A stretch of DNA of 64,000 bases from Xylophilus sp. GW821-FHT01B05 (lineage in GTDB: Bacteria; Pseudomonadota; Gammaproteobacteria; Burkholderiales; Burkholderiaceae_C). The DNA lies in assembly GCA_038961845.1 (NCBI GenBank), contig CP152408.1, positions 248,001-312,000 on the forward strand. The letters run 5' to 3'. The notes below the pieces were generated by a model. It saw only the letters and a list, made by a program, of their open reading frames with translations. It was not told the origin of the DNA and ran no database searches. The translations under genes and the position numbers were made by a program. Of this stretch, positions 8,158 through 15,231 are shown one piece after another (the first letter of the stretch is position 1; every line of letters begins with the position of its first letter).

Positions 8158-8580
8158 TCAGCGAGGAGCCAATACCGCCATCGTGATGCGCGACACGCAG
8201 GTCAACTGCCCCGCGTCATTCACCATGTCGATCTGCCAGACCTGCGTGGTGCGGCCAATGTGCACCGGCCGCGCGGTACCGGTCACCCAGCCCTCGCTGG
8301 CGGAGCGGATGTGGTTGGCGTTGATGTCCAGGCCCACGGCGCGGTGGCCTTCCGGGCTGCTGTAGGCCGCGCCGCAAGAGCCCAGCGTTTCCGCCAGCAC
8401 CACCGACACGCCGCCGTGCAGGATGCCGTAGGGCTGGCGCGTGCGCTTGTCCACCGGTACGCGGCCACGGATGAAGTCATCGCCCACCTCCAGAAACTCC
8501 ATGCCCAGCAGTTCGGGCGCGGTGTCGGCGTGGTGGGCGCGCAGGATCTCGAGGCTCAGGGGTTTTTGCCAGATGGCCAT
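8158..8580 (-). CDS. Hotdog-fold acyl-CoA thioesterase, YdiI/MenI-like
   Basis: PaaI/YdiI-type hotdog thioesterase, 140 aa from the ATG at 8580 (MAIWQKP). It aligns well from memory with E. coli YdiI: the PVDKRTRQPYGILHGGVSVVLAE block has the helix-capping HGG and the likely catalytic Glu (about residue 64), and VGLDINANHIRSASEGWVTG and TTQVWQIDM are also near-identical. YdiI hydrolyses 1,4-dihydroxy-2-naphthoyl-CoA and several aryl-CoA esters. Most members of this bacterial group use ubiquinone, so a general aryl/acyl-CoA role is more likely than menaquinone synthesis (inference). An upstream in-frame ATG at 8658 falls inside repeat family B and is rejected as the start. Confidence 0.9.
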   Translation of the reverse strand: MAIWQKPLSLEILRAHHADTAPELLGMEFLEVGDDFIRGRVPVDKRTRQPYGILHGGVSVVLAETLGSCGAAYSSPEGHRAVGLDINANHIRSASEGWVTGTARPVHIGRTTQVWQIDMVNDAGQLTCVSRITMAVLAPR

Positions 8581-8610
8581 CGCAAGTTTCTCCAGGTTGT
8601 ATGGGTCAAA

Positions 8611-8660
8611 TATGGCTTCAGCCCAATAGCTGCCTGGGCTGATAGCTATTAATAGCATAG
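8611..8660. repeat. Dispersed AT-rich repeat family B, copy 1
   Basis: Contains GCCTGGGCTGATAGCTATTA, a variant of the family core seen also near 8780, 32380, 46360, 47775 and 52600. It lies just upstream of the thioesterase start codon and so forms part of its leader. Confidence 0.6.
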
Positions 8661-8740
8661 CTTGACGGGCACGGCAAGCGCAGCCGGCAGTCTAGGGCGA
8701 GCACCTTGTGGTGGCCGTCCGGCAGGGACGCCTGTGCGTC

Positions 8741-8810
8741 AGGAATTTTGAAGAAATATGCCTTTTGCCAAGGCCCTGCCTGGGCTATTAGCTACTAATT
8801 AGATAGCAAG
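8741..8810. repeat. Dispersed AT-rich repeat family B, copy 2
   Basis: Shares AAGAAATATGCCTTTTGCC with copy 5 (47745) and carries the core CCTGGGCTATTAGCTA followed by CTAATTAGATAGC. It ends just inside the last codons of the FMN dehydrogenase gene, so the repeat supplies its 3' end. Confidence 0.7.
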
Positions 8811-10012
8811 CAGCTCGCATCCAGTGCCGCGACATCGGCCAGGCCCAGCATGGCCAGGTCGCGGTCCACCTCGGCGCGCAGCAGGTCCATGGCGTGGTCT
8901 ACGCCGGCGCGGCCGCCCACGGCGGCGGCGTACATGAAGGGCCGGCCCACAAACACGCAGGCCGCGCCCAGCGCCAGCGCCTTGAGCACATCGCCGCCAC
9001 GGCGCACGCCGCTGTCGAGCATCACCGGCATGCGCGCGCCCACCGCATCGACGATGGACGGCAGCACGCGCAGCGGCGCGGCGGCACCGTCCAGCTGGCG
9101 CCCGCCGTGGTTGGAGACGATCACGCCGTCGGCGCCGTGCTGCAGCGCCAGCCGCGCGTCGTCCGGGTGCAGGATGCCCTTGATGACCAGCGGGCCCTGC
9201 CAGCGTTTGCGGATGGCGGCCACGTCGCTCCAGTCGAGGTGGTCGCGGCCGGTGGTGTCGCGCACCGCGCGTGCCGACACCACTGGTGCGCCGCGCTCGG
9301 CAAAGGAGTTTTCGAAGTGCGGCATGCCGTGCGCCAGCAGCGTGCGCGCAAAGGTGCCCAGCAGCCAGCGCGGGTGCGTCAGCCCGTCCCAGGCCAGCCG
9401 CAGGCTGGGCCGCAGCGGGGTAGAGAAGCCGGTGCGCACGTTGTTCTCGCGGTTGGCCCAGACGGGGATGTCCACCGTCAGCACCAGCGTCTCGAAGCCG
9501 GCCGCAGCCACGCGGTCTATCAGTGCGCTGATGCGCTCGCGCTTGCCTGGCAGGTAGGCCTGGAACCAGGTGCCCGGCGCGGCCTGGGCCACGTCCTCCA
9601 TGCGGATCAGCGACGAGCCGCTCATGATCGCCGGCACGCCCGCGCCCTGCGCCGCCTGCGCCAGCACCAGGTCGCCGCGATAGGCCGACAGCGCGCTGAT
9701 GCCCACCGGCGCCACGCCAAAGGGCGAGGCATAGCGCTTGCCAAACAGCGTGACGGCCTGGCTGCGCTGCGACACGTCCACCATCACCCGCGTGCGAAAC
9801 GCGTGCGCGGCAAAGGCCTGGCGGTTGGCCGTGCGCGCCATGTTGTCCTCGGCCGCGCCGGCGATATAGCCAAACAAGGGCCGCGGCAGGTGGCGCTGCG
9901 CGGCGGCCTCGAAATCATGCAGCGACAGCACGCGCCGCAGCCGGCGCGGCAGGCTGCTGGGAGGCGGCGCATAGGCCGCGCGATGGGTGGAAGACTCGGT
10001 AGTGGATGGCAT
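8795..10012 (-). CDS. FMN-dependent alpha-hydroxy acid dehydrogenase (LldD-like)
   Basis: Member of the L-lactate dehydrogenase/glycolate oxidase/mandelate dehydrogenase family, 405 aa. It folds as a TIM barrel with FMN and oxidises an L-2-hydroxy acid. Key residues are present: YIAGAAEDN near 49, FGVAPVGISAL near 98, Lys in LVIKGI (about 278), and the active-site His and Arg in SNHGGRQLDGA (about 302 and 305), then VMLDSGVRRGGD and FVGRPFMYA for phosphate binding. The first ~25 residues are an unstructured Pro/Ser-rich extension. It is divergent from a LysR gene only 52 bp away, which probably regulates it or shares its promoter. The exact substrate cannot be read from sequence. Confidence 0.9.
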   Translation of the reverse strand: MPSTTESSTHRAAYAPPPSSLPRRLRRVLSLHDFEAAAQRHLPRPLFGYIAGAAEDNMARTANRQAFAAHAFRTRVMVDVSQRSQAVTLFGKRYASPFGVAPVGISALSAYRGDLVLAQAAQGAGVPAIMSGSSLIRMEDVAQAAPGTWFQAYLPGKRERISALIDRVAAAGFETLVLTVDIPVWANRENNVRTGFSTPLRPSLRLAWDGLTHPRWLLGTFARTLLAHGMPHFENSFAERGAPVVSARAVRDTTGRDHLDWSDVAAIRKRWQGPLVIKGILHPDDARLALQHGADGVIVSNHGGRQLDGAAAPLRVLPSIVDAVGARMPVMLDSGVRRGGDVLKALALGAACVFVGRPFMYAAAVGGRAGVDHAMDLLRAEVDRDLAMLGLADVAALDASCLLSN

Positions 10013-10064
10013 GGCGAGGGCAGACGAAACAGGGCGCCATGCTAATGCCGGCTAGCATCGCCGC

Positions 10065-10997
10065 ATGACCAACGCCGGCCTGCCCCGCATCGACGATGAC
10101 ATCAGCTTTCGCAAGCTGGAGGTACTGCTGGCCTTCATGGACACCGGCAACCTGGCCCGCGCCGCCGAGCGCCTGGGCACCAGCGCCGTCAGCGTGCACC
10201 GTGCGCTGCATTCGCTGGAAGAGGGCGCGCGCTGCGCGCTGTTTCGCCACCAGGGCCGCAACCTGATCCCGACCGAAGCCGCCCAGGTGCTGGCCGAGGT
10301 CGCGCGCGAGGTGCTGGGCAGCATGGCCGAAGGCCTGCGCGCCACCCGCGCCGCCGCCGGCCACGCCGACGGGCGCATCAAGCTCGGCTCGCTCTACTCG
10401 CTCACCATCCAGCTCGTGCCCGAGGTCATCGTTGGCCTGCGCCAGCGCCGCCCCAACCTGCAGGCCGAGCTGGTGCTGGGCTCCAACGCCGAGCTGCTGG
10501 AGAAACTGCGCCAGGGCACGCTAGACGCCACCCTGATGGCCCTGCCAGACCCCGAGCCCGGCATCGTCTCGCTCCCGCTGCTGGAAGACGACATGTACTT
10601 TGCCGCCCCGCTGGGCTCGCCCTATGCGGCGCTGCAGTCCATCGACCTGCGCAACTGCGCCCAAGAGCGCTTTGTGTCCTTGGGCGAAGGCTTTGCCACC
10701 CAGCGCGGCTTTCGCGGCGCGTTCGAGGTGGCCGGCTTCGCGCCCGAGGTGGCGATGCAGGTCGGCGACATCTTCTCGCTGGCCAACCTGGTCAGCGGCG
10801 GCGTCGGCTACACCCTGCTGCCCGGGCGCGTGCGCAGCATCTTCGGCCACAAGCTGCAGTTCATCGCGCTGGAGGAAAAGTACCGCGCGCGCCAGTCCAT
10901 CGGCTTGTCCTTCCTGAAGCCACGCGAGCGCGACCCGGATCTGCTGCTGTTGGCCTCGGTCTGCCGGGTGGTGGTGGGGGCGGGGCGCTTGGGATAG
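10065..10997 (+). CDS. LysR-family regulator, MdcR-like
   Basis: LysR regulator of 310 aa with an N-terminal winged helix-turn-helix (residues ~15-75: FRKLEVLLAFMDTGNLARAA, then a recognition helix with VSVHRALHSLEEG) and a periplasmic-binding-protein-like effector domain. The N-terminus (DDISFRKLEVLLAF, SVHRALHSLEEG, CALFRHQGRNL) strongly resembles MdcR, the regulator of malonate decarboxylase genes, as I recall it. A full mdc operon begins 13 kb downstream, but this gene is immediately divergent from the FMN hydroxyacid dehydrogenase. It may control either or both. Confidence is high for LysR, moderate for MdcR. Confidence 0.85.
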   Translation: MTNAGLPRIDDDISFRKLEVLLAFMDTGNLARAAERLGTSAVSVHRALHSLEEGARCALFRHQGRNLIPTEAAQVLAEVAREVLGSMAEGLRATRAAAGHADGRIKLGSLYSLTIQLVPEVIVGLRQRRPNLQAELVLGSNAELLEKLRQGTLDATLMALPDPEPGIVSLPLLEDDMYFAAPLGSPYAALQSIDLRNCAQERFVSLGEGFATQRGFRGAFEVAGFAPEVAMQVGDIFSLANLVSGGVGYTLLPGRVRSIFGHKLQFIALEEKYRARQSIGLSFLKPRERDPDLLLLASVCRVVVGAGRLG

Positions 10998-11052
10998 ATG
11001 TAGATTGTCCTGATCGGTAATTTTCATTGACTTGCATCAGAAAATCCAAGTA

Positions 11053-11072
11053 AAGTTACTGATCGGTAACTT
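11053..11072. promoter_or_regulatory. Palindromic operator upstream of hipB
   Basis: AAGTTAC-N6-GTAACTT, a perfect 7-bp inverted repeat 12 bases before the hipB start codon. The half-site GATCGGTAA also appears once more at about 11012-11020. Autorepression by HipB or the HipBA complex at such palindromes is the rule for the family. Confidence 0.7.
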
Positions 11073-11084
11073 AACGGGGCATCT

Positions 11085-11360
11085 ATGGACACGCAAGTAA
11101 ATCCATTACCGCTCGGTAATGGGATTGGCCCAGGCCAGCCCGTCCGCTCGGCCATCGATCTGGGTGCGCTGGTGCGCGCGCAGCGCCGGCAGCAGGCGCT
11201 TACGCAGCAAGAGGTCGCGGGCCTGGGCAATACCGGCAACCGCTTCATCGTCGAGCTGGAGCGCGGCAAGCCCACGGTGCAGCTGCAGAAGGTGCTGGAC
11301 CTGATCGATCTGCTGGGGCTGGAGCTGGTGCTGCGGCCCAAGACCCCCCGGGTACCGTGA
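11085..11360 (+). CDS. hipB: HipB-like antitoxin / autorepressor
   Basis: Small HTH_3/Xre-type DNA-binding protein, 91 aa, which would neutralise the HipA kinase and repress the operon. The helix-turn-helix spans residues ~27-80 (LGALVRAQRRQQALTQQEVA, then FIVELERGKPTVQLQKVLDLIDLL). The N-terminal ~22 residues are encoded across a palindromic operator (11103-11122). The stop codon overlaps the hipA start by one base (TGATG), so the two are translationally coupled. The gene order hipB-hipA matches the E. coli locus. Confidence 0.9.
   Translation: MDTQVNPLPLGNGIGPGQPVRSAIDLGALVRAQRRQQALTQQEVAGLGNTGNRFIVELERGKPTVQLQKVLDLIDLLGLELVLRPKTPRVP
11103..11122. promoter_or_regulatory. Second palindromic operator, inside hipB codons 7-13
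   Basis: CCATTACC-GCTC-GGTAATGG, a perfect 8-bp inverted repeat sharing the GGTAA half-site with the operator at 11053-11072; the centres are 50 bp apart. Its location in the coding region would let bound HipB block elongation or form a loop with the upstream site. Confidence 0.65.
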
Positions 11361-12628
11361 TGGCAGCGCGCCCCACGCAGCTCGACCTGTACCTGGACGC
11401 GCAACTGGCTGGCGTCCTCCACGACACATCGCCCTTGGCCTTCGCCTATGCGCCCGGCTGGCTGGCGCAGCCGCGGCCCATGGCCGTGGCTGCCATCGCG
11501 CTGCAGCCGGGGCTGCAAAGCGGCCCGGCGGTACTGGCGTTTTTTGAGAACCTGCTGCCCGAGGGCGAGCTGCGGCAGTACCTGGCGCAGCAGAAGAAGG
11601 CCTCGACCCTGTTCTCGCTGCTGCTGGAAGTGGCGGGCGATACCGCCGGGGCCTTCGTCATGCTGCCGGCGGGGCAAGCGCCTGCCGCGCCGCGCTACGA
11701 GCCGACTACCTGGGAGGCGCTGGCGCAGCGCCTGAATGCGCCCCTGGCCGCCGCGATGGATCTTGCGAGCGAGGGCGCGCGCATCTCCCTGGCCGGCGCG
11801 CAGGACAAGGCCAGCCTGGCAATCTTCGGCGACGGCGCGCCGCGCCTGCCGCAGGGCACGGCGCCTTCCACGCACATCTTGAAGCCCGACATCCGGCGGC
11901 TGGGCCAGGTCTGGCAATCCGCCGCCAACGAGGCCATCGTGATGCGTGCCGCCGCGCTGTGCGGCCTGCCCACGGCCGAGGTGTTCTACGAACCGGTGAC
12001 CCAATCCTGCGTGGTGCGCCGCTTTGACCGCACCCTGCGCGCCGATGGCAGCCTGGGCCGGCTGGTGCAGTACGACATGTGCCAGCTGGTCGGCACTGTG
12101 TCAGAGCACAAGTACGAGAAGGAAGGCGGCCCCAGCCTGGCCGCCTGCGCCGAGCTGGTCCGCCGCTACAGCAGCCAGCCAGCGCTGGACCTGCGTGAAC
12201 TGCTGCGCTGGGTGTTCTTCAATCTCTACGTGGGCAACAACGACAGCCACGCCAAGAACCTGTCGGTCTACTACCGACCGGAGCAGGGCGTGCGCCTGAC
12301 GCCCTTCTACGACCTGATGTGCACGCGCCTGTACCCGGGCCTGTCGCCGGAGTTTGCATTCGCCATCGGCGGCGAGACCCTGCCGGGCGCCATAGGCCGC
12401 GCGCAGATCGACGGCATGGCGGTAGCGCTGCGCATGCAGCCGGCCTTTGTGCGCAAGGTGGCCGCAGACATGGCGCAGGTCCTGCCCGGTGCCATTGCAC
12501 AAGCGGCTGAGGCCATGGCACCCCTGCTGCCCCGTGCGGCGCACAGCCTGTCGGAGCGCCTGCTGGCCTTCGTCGCCACCACGACCCGGAAGACGGCCGC
12601 GCGCATTGCAGGCGCCGGTGGTTTATAA
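11360..12628 (+). CDS. hipA: HipA-like serine/threonine kinase toxin
   Basis: HipA family kinase, 422 aa. In E. coli HipA phosphorylates glutamyl-tRNA synthetase and causes growth arrest. The N-terminal subdomain (~1-105) is followed by the kinase-like HipA_C domain. Catalytic features are complete: Gly-rich ISLAGAQDKASL near 142-152 (with the autophosphorylatable Ser near 143), Lys in THILKP (about 175), the catalytic Asp/Asn in GNNDSHAKN (about 295 and 300) and the metal-binding Asp in FYDLM (about 318). The protein should therefore be active. It starts one base inside the hipB stop codon. The C-terminal tail is short and Ala-rich. Confidence 0.92.
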   Translation: MAARPTQLDLYLDAQLAGVLHDTSPLAFAYAPGWLAQPRPMAVAAIALQPGLQSGPAVLAFFENLLPEGELRQYLAQQKKASTLFSLLLEVAGDTAGAFVMLPAGQAPAAPRYEPTTWEALAQRLNAPLAAAMDLASEGARISLAGAQDKASLAIFGDGAPRLPQGTAPSTHILKPDIRRLGQVWQSAANEAIVMRAAALCGLPTAEVFYEPVTQSCVVRRFDRTLRADGSLGRLVQYDMCQLVGTVSEHKYEKEGGPSLAACAELVRRYSSQPALDLRELLRWVFFNLYVGNNDSHAKNLSVYYRPEQGVRLTPFYDLMCTRLYPGLSPEFAFAIGGETLPGAIGRAQIDGMAVALRMQPAFVRKVAADMAQVLPGAIAQAAEAMAPLLPRAAHSLSERLLAFVATTTRKTAARIAGAGGL

Positions 12629-12694
12629 CCAGCCCCTTTCCGCAACACACCAGACACCGGGCGCCACGTGCGCCAGAACACGAAGGAAGATCAC

Positions 12695-13408
12695 ATGGGC
12701 GCCCAATGGAAAGCCAAAGGCAAGGCCGCTGCAGCAGACGCGCGCGGCAAGCTCTTTGGCAAGCTTGCCAAGGAAATCATGGTTGCCGCGCGCAGCGGCG
12801 CGGACCCGGCCGCCAACTCCAAGCTGCGGCTGGTGGTAGAGCAGGCACGCAAGGTGTCCATGCCCAAGGAGACGCTGGAGCGCGCCATCAAGAAGGGCGC
12901 CGGCCTGACCGGCGAGACCGTGAACTTCGAGCACGTGATGTACGAGGGCTACGGCCCGCACCGCGTGCCGGTGATGGTCGAATGCCTGACCGACAACGTG
13001 AACCGCACCGCGCCCGAGATGCGCGTGCTGTTCCGCAAGGGCCAGTTGGGCACCTCGGGCTCGGTGGCCTGGGATTTCGACCACCTGGGCCTGATAGAAG
13101 CCGAGCCCGCCACGCCGGGCGCTGACCCCGAGCTGGCCGCCATCGAGGCCGGCGCGCAGGATTTCGAGCCGGCAGAGGAAGACGGCTCCACCCTGTTCCT
13201 GACCGACCCGACCGACCTGGACCTGGTGAGCCGCGCCCTGCCGGCGCAAGGCTTTACCGTGCTGTCGGCCAAGCTGGGCTACAAGGCCAAGAACCCGGTC
13301 GATCCGGCCACGCTGAGCGCCGAGCATTTGGCCGAGGTGGAAGACTTCCTTGCGGCCATCGACGCCAACGACGACGTGCAGAACATGTTCGTCGGCCTGG
13401 GCAACTGA
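12695..13408 (+). CDS. YebC/PmpR-family protein
   Basis: YebC/TACO1 family, 237 aa from the ATG at 12695, which has a GAAGGAAG ribosome-binding site. Members were described as transcriptional regulators; recent work links them to relief of ribosome stalling at proline stretches. Family signatures are [53 protein letters not shown], the [19 protein letters not shown] block, and the acidic C-terminal domain ([19 protein letters not shown]). The QWKAK start, instead of the HSKWAN usual for YebC proper, suggests the YeeN-type subfamily. It has its own promoter region and is not obviously linked to hipBA. Confidence 0.93.
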   Translation: MGAQWKAKGKAAAADARGKLFGKLAKEIMVAARSGADPAANSKLRLVVEQARKVSMPKETLERAIKKGAGLTGETVNFEHVMYEGYGPHRVPVMVECLTDNVNRTAPEMRVLFRKGQLGTSGSVAWDFDHLGLIEAEPATPGADPELAAIEAGAQDFEPAEEDGSTLFLTDPTDLDLVSRALPAQGFTVLSAKLGYKAKNPVDPATLSAEHLAEVEDFLAAIDANDDVQNMFVGLGN

Positions 13409-13416
13409 GCCCACAT

Positions 13417-13487
13417 CCCGCTCGGGCTGAGCTTGTCGAAGCCCTACCCGCATCTGCCAGCCCAACGACCGGCTAAGGGCGAGCGGG
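13417..13487. repeat. Dispersed palindromic repeat family A, copy 2
   Basis: CCCGCTCGGGCTGAGC at the left and GGCTAAGGGCGAGCGGG at the right, with TTGTCGAAGCCC and CAGCCCAACGACC inside as in copy 1. The paired changes in the outer arms (C-T to C-G style substitutions relative to copy 1) keep the stem complementary. It fills the gap between the converging yebC and RNase H genes. Confidence 0.85.
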
Positions 13488-13498
13488 GAGCAATGCGG

Positions 13499-13963
13499 CT
13501 AGCGCCGCCGCTTTTTAAACGGCTTGGGCGGCGCCTTCGGCGCCATGCCCAGCGCCGCACGCGCCAGTGTATCGGCCTCGCCGTTGCGGTGGCGCGGTAT
13601 CCATTGCAGGCGGGCGTTGTCGAAGCTGTCCAGCAATGCACGCGCTTCGTCAAACAGATCCGCCAGGCGGGCGATGGGGGCAATGGGCGGGCCGGCGCGC
13701 GGGCCCAGTTGCTCGACCAGGATGCTGTTGTCGCTGTAGATCTGCAGCGCCGTGGCCTTGTGCTTTCTTAGCTCGATCAAGGCCGCCATCAGCGCCAGCA
13801 GCTCGGCCTCGTTGTTGCAGCCGATGGTGTGCGTGGCCCGCGACAGCGTGTGCCGCGTGCCATCGGGCGCCACCAGCACGGCCCCCAGGCCCATGCGCCC
13901 GGGGTTGGGCATGGCGCTGCCGTCGCAGTGGATGGTCCAGTGCAGGGAAGAGGTCTCGCTCAC
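13499..13963 (-). CDS. Ribonuclease HI-like protein
   Basis: RNase H-fold protein, 154 aa, likely to cleave RNA in RNA-DNA hybrids. The four-acidic-residue active site is visible: Asp in HCDGSAMPNPG (about 11), Glu in NNEAELLALMAAL, Asp in YSDNSILVEQL and Asp in RHRNGEADTLARAAL, with the preceding His-Arg. It ends in a basic tail (KPFKKRRR). The start is a GTG at 13963 that overlaps the stop of the upstream LysR gene by 4 bases (GTGA), so it is translated after the regulator. This short form resembles RnhA-like proteins that act beside the housekeeping RNase HI. Confidence 0.85.
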   Translation of the reverse strand: MSETSSLHWTIHCDGSAMPNPGRMGLGAVLVAPDGTRHTLSRATHTIGCNNEAELLALMAALIELRKHKATALQIYSDNSILVEQLGPRAGPPIAPIARLADLFDEARALLDSFDNARLQWIPRHRNGEADTLARAALGMAPKAPPKPFKKRRR

Positions 13964-14877
13964 GCAAGCACCGTCTGCGCAGGCGCCAAAGTCGCCAGCG
14001 CCTCCACTAGAAAGTTGGTGAAGGCGCGCACGCGCCGTGGCATATGGGCGCGGCTGGGGAAGCATGCGTACAGCGCGATCTCGTCGCACCAATGGTCGGC
14101 CAGGCACTCTGTCAGCCGGCCCTGTCGCAGGTCGGCCTCTACGTCCCACAACGCCTTGAGGCCGATGCCCATGCTGGCCAGCACCCAGTCGTGCAGCACT
14201 TCGCCGCTGGTGCTGGAGAGGGTGCCGCGCACGGTCACCACGCGGCGCTTGCCGTCCTCCAGAAAGGGCCACTCGTCAAACACGCGACGTCCTCTGACGA
14301 GCCGGATGCAATCGTGCTGCAGCAGGTCGCCGGGCCGCATCGGCATGCCGTGCCGGGCCAGATAGTCCGGTGTGGCGCAGACGACGCGGCGGCTGGTGAG
14401 CAGCTTGCGCACGACTACGGTCGGGTCGTCGGGCATGCCGTTGCGCAGCACCATCTCCAGCTCGTCTTCCACCGGGTCAAGCCCCGCGTCCGACAGCACC
14501 AACAGCACTTCGAGCGATGGGCAGCGCTCCCGGAACTGCGCCAGCAAGGGCGCGATCACGCGGCGCCCCAACTCGGTCGGCACGCCTATGCGCAGCAGGC
14601 CGCCAACCGCGTCGCCCCTGGCCGATGCCTCGGCCTCTGCCTCGTCCACGTCGCGCAGGATGCGCACCGCGCGTTCGTGCAGCAGCGCCCCCTCTTCCGT
14701 CAGCATGAAGCGGCGCGAGTGGCGCTCTATCAGGCGCACGCCCAGCCGCGCCTCCATGGCGGCCAGGCGTCGGCTCATGGCCGGCGGTGAGCTTTCCAGC
14801 TCCAACGCTGCCTTGGAGAGGCTGCCGGCAGCCACGAGCCGGGTCAGAAGTTTGAGGTCGTTGATCTGGTCTGCCAT
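13960..14877 (-). CDS. LysR-family transcriptional regulator
   Basis: LysR regulator, 305 aa from the ATG at 14877 (MADQIND). The helix-turn-helix covers residues ~5-62 (LTRLVAAGSLSKAALELESS, then MSRRLAAMEARLGVRLIERH), followed by an effector domain with the VLLVLSDAGLDPVEDELEM and GRRVFDEWPFLEDGKR segments. It is divergent from the xapX-amidohydrolase-doxX-DUF1275 operon and most likely controls it through the paired sites at 14895-14974. Its stop overlaps the RNase H-like gene. Confidence 0.9.
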   Translation of the reverse strand: MADQINDLKLLTRLVAAGSLSKAALELESSPPAMSRRLAAMEARLGVRLIERHSRRFMLTEEGALLHERAVRILRDVDEAEAEASARGDAVGGLLRIGVPTELGRRVIAPLLAQFRERCPSLEVLLVLSDAGLDPVEDELEMVLRNGMPDDPTVVVRKLLTSRRVVCATPDYLARHGMPMRPGDLLQHDCIRLVRGRRVFDEWPFLEDGKRRVVTVRGTLSSTSGEVLHDWVLASMGIGLKALWDVEADLRQGRLTECLADHWCDEIALYACFPSRAHMPRRVRAFTNFLVEALATLAPAQTVLA

Positions 14878-14894
14878 AGCCCTAGCTGCCGTAT

Positions 14895-14974
14895 TTTCCG
14901 AAAAGTGGAATCTTATGTTGCGCAATCCTGTATTGAACAGTTTGATACGCCGGGATATCTTTCAAAAAGTGAAA
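14895..14974. promoter_or_regulatory. Paired LysR-type boxes in divergent promoter region
   Basis: Two related imperfect palindromes lie in the 114-bp LysR/xapX spacer: TTCCGAAAAGTGGAA at 14896-14910 and TTTCAAAAAGTGAAA at 14960-14974. Both share an AAAAGTG core with TTYC/GRAA ends. The centres are about 64 bp apart, roughly six helical turns, which fits binding of a LysR tetramer. Confidence 0.55.
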
Positions 14975-14991
14975 TGTTGGCAAGAAACTGG

Positions 14992-15231
14992 ATGAACTAC
15001 ATGCTGTCTCTCATCGTCGGGCTGGGCGTTGGCGCACTCTACGGGCTGCTGCAGGTCCGCTCGCCCGCGCCGCCGGTCATCGCACTGATCGGCCTGCTGG
15101 GCATGGTGGCTGGCGAGCAGGCGGTCTCGGCGGTCCGCAGCCACCTGCATGCCCCTGCGGCCGCGACGTCCAGTGCTGCCAATGCACCTCCAGCCTCGCC
15201 CCCCATGAAAGATGTACACCATGCACCCTGA
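14992..15231 (+). CDS. XapX-domain (DUF1427) small membrane protein
   Basis: Two-TM protein of about 79 aa. The sequence NYMLSLIVGLGVGALYGLL, then VRSPAPPVIALIGLLGMVAGEQ, is the XapX signature, with a Pro-rich turn between the helices. XapX proteins are small inner-membrane proteins often found beside amidohydrolase and regulator genes; their function is unknown. I place the start at the ATG at 14992; ATGs at 14974 and 15001 are possible. The C-terminal 30 residues are low-complexity Ala/Pro. Its 3' end overlaps the amidohydrolase gene. Confidence 0.8.
   Translation: MNYMLSLIVGLGVGALYGLLQVRSPAPPVIALIGLLGMVAGEQAVSAVRSHLHAPAAATSSAANAPPASPPMKDVHHAP

Noticed and set aside
11001..11020. Third full hipBA operator
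   Set aside because: Only one half (GATCGGTAA) matches; the left arm is not complementary, so I count it as a half-site only.
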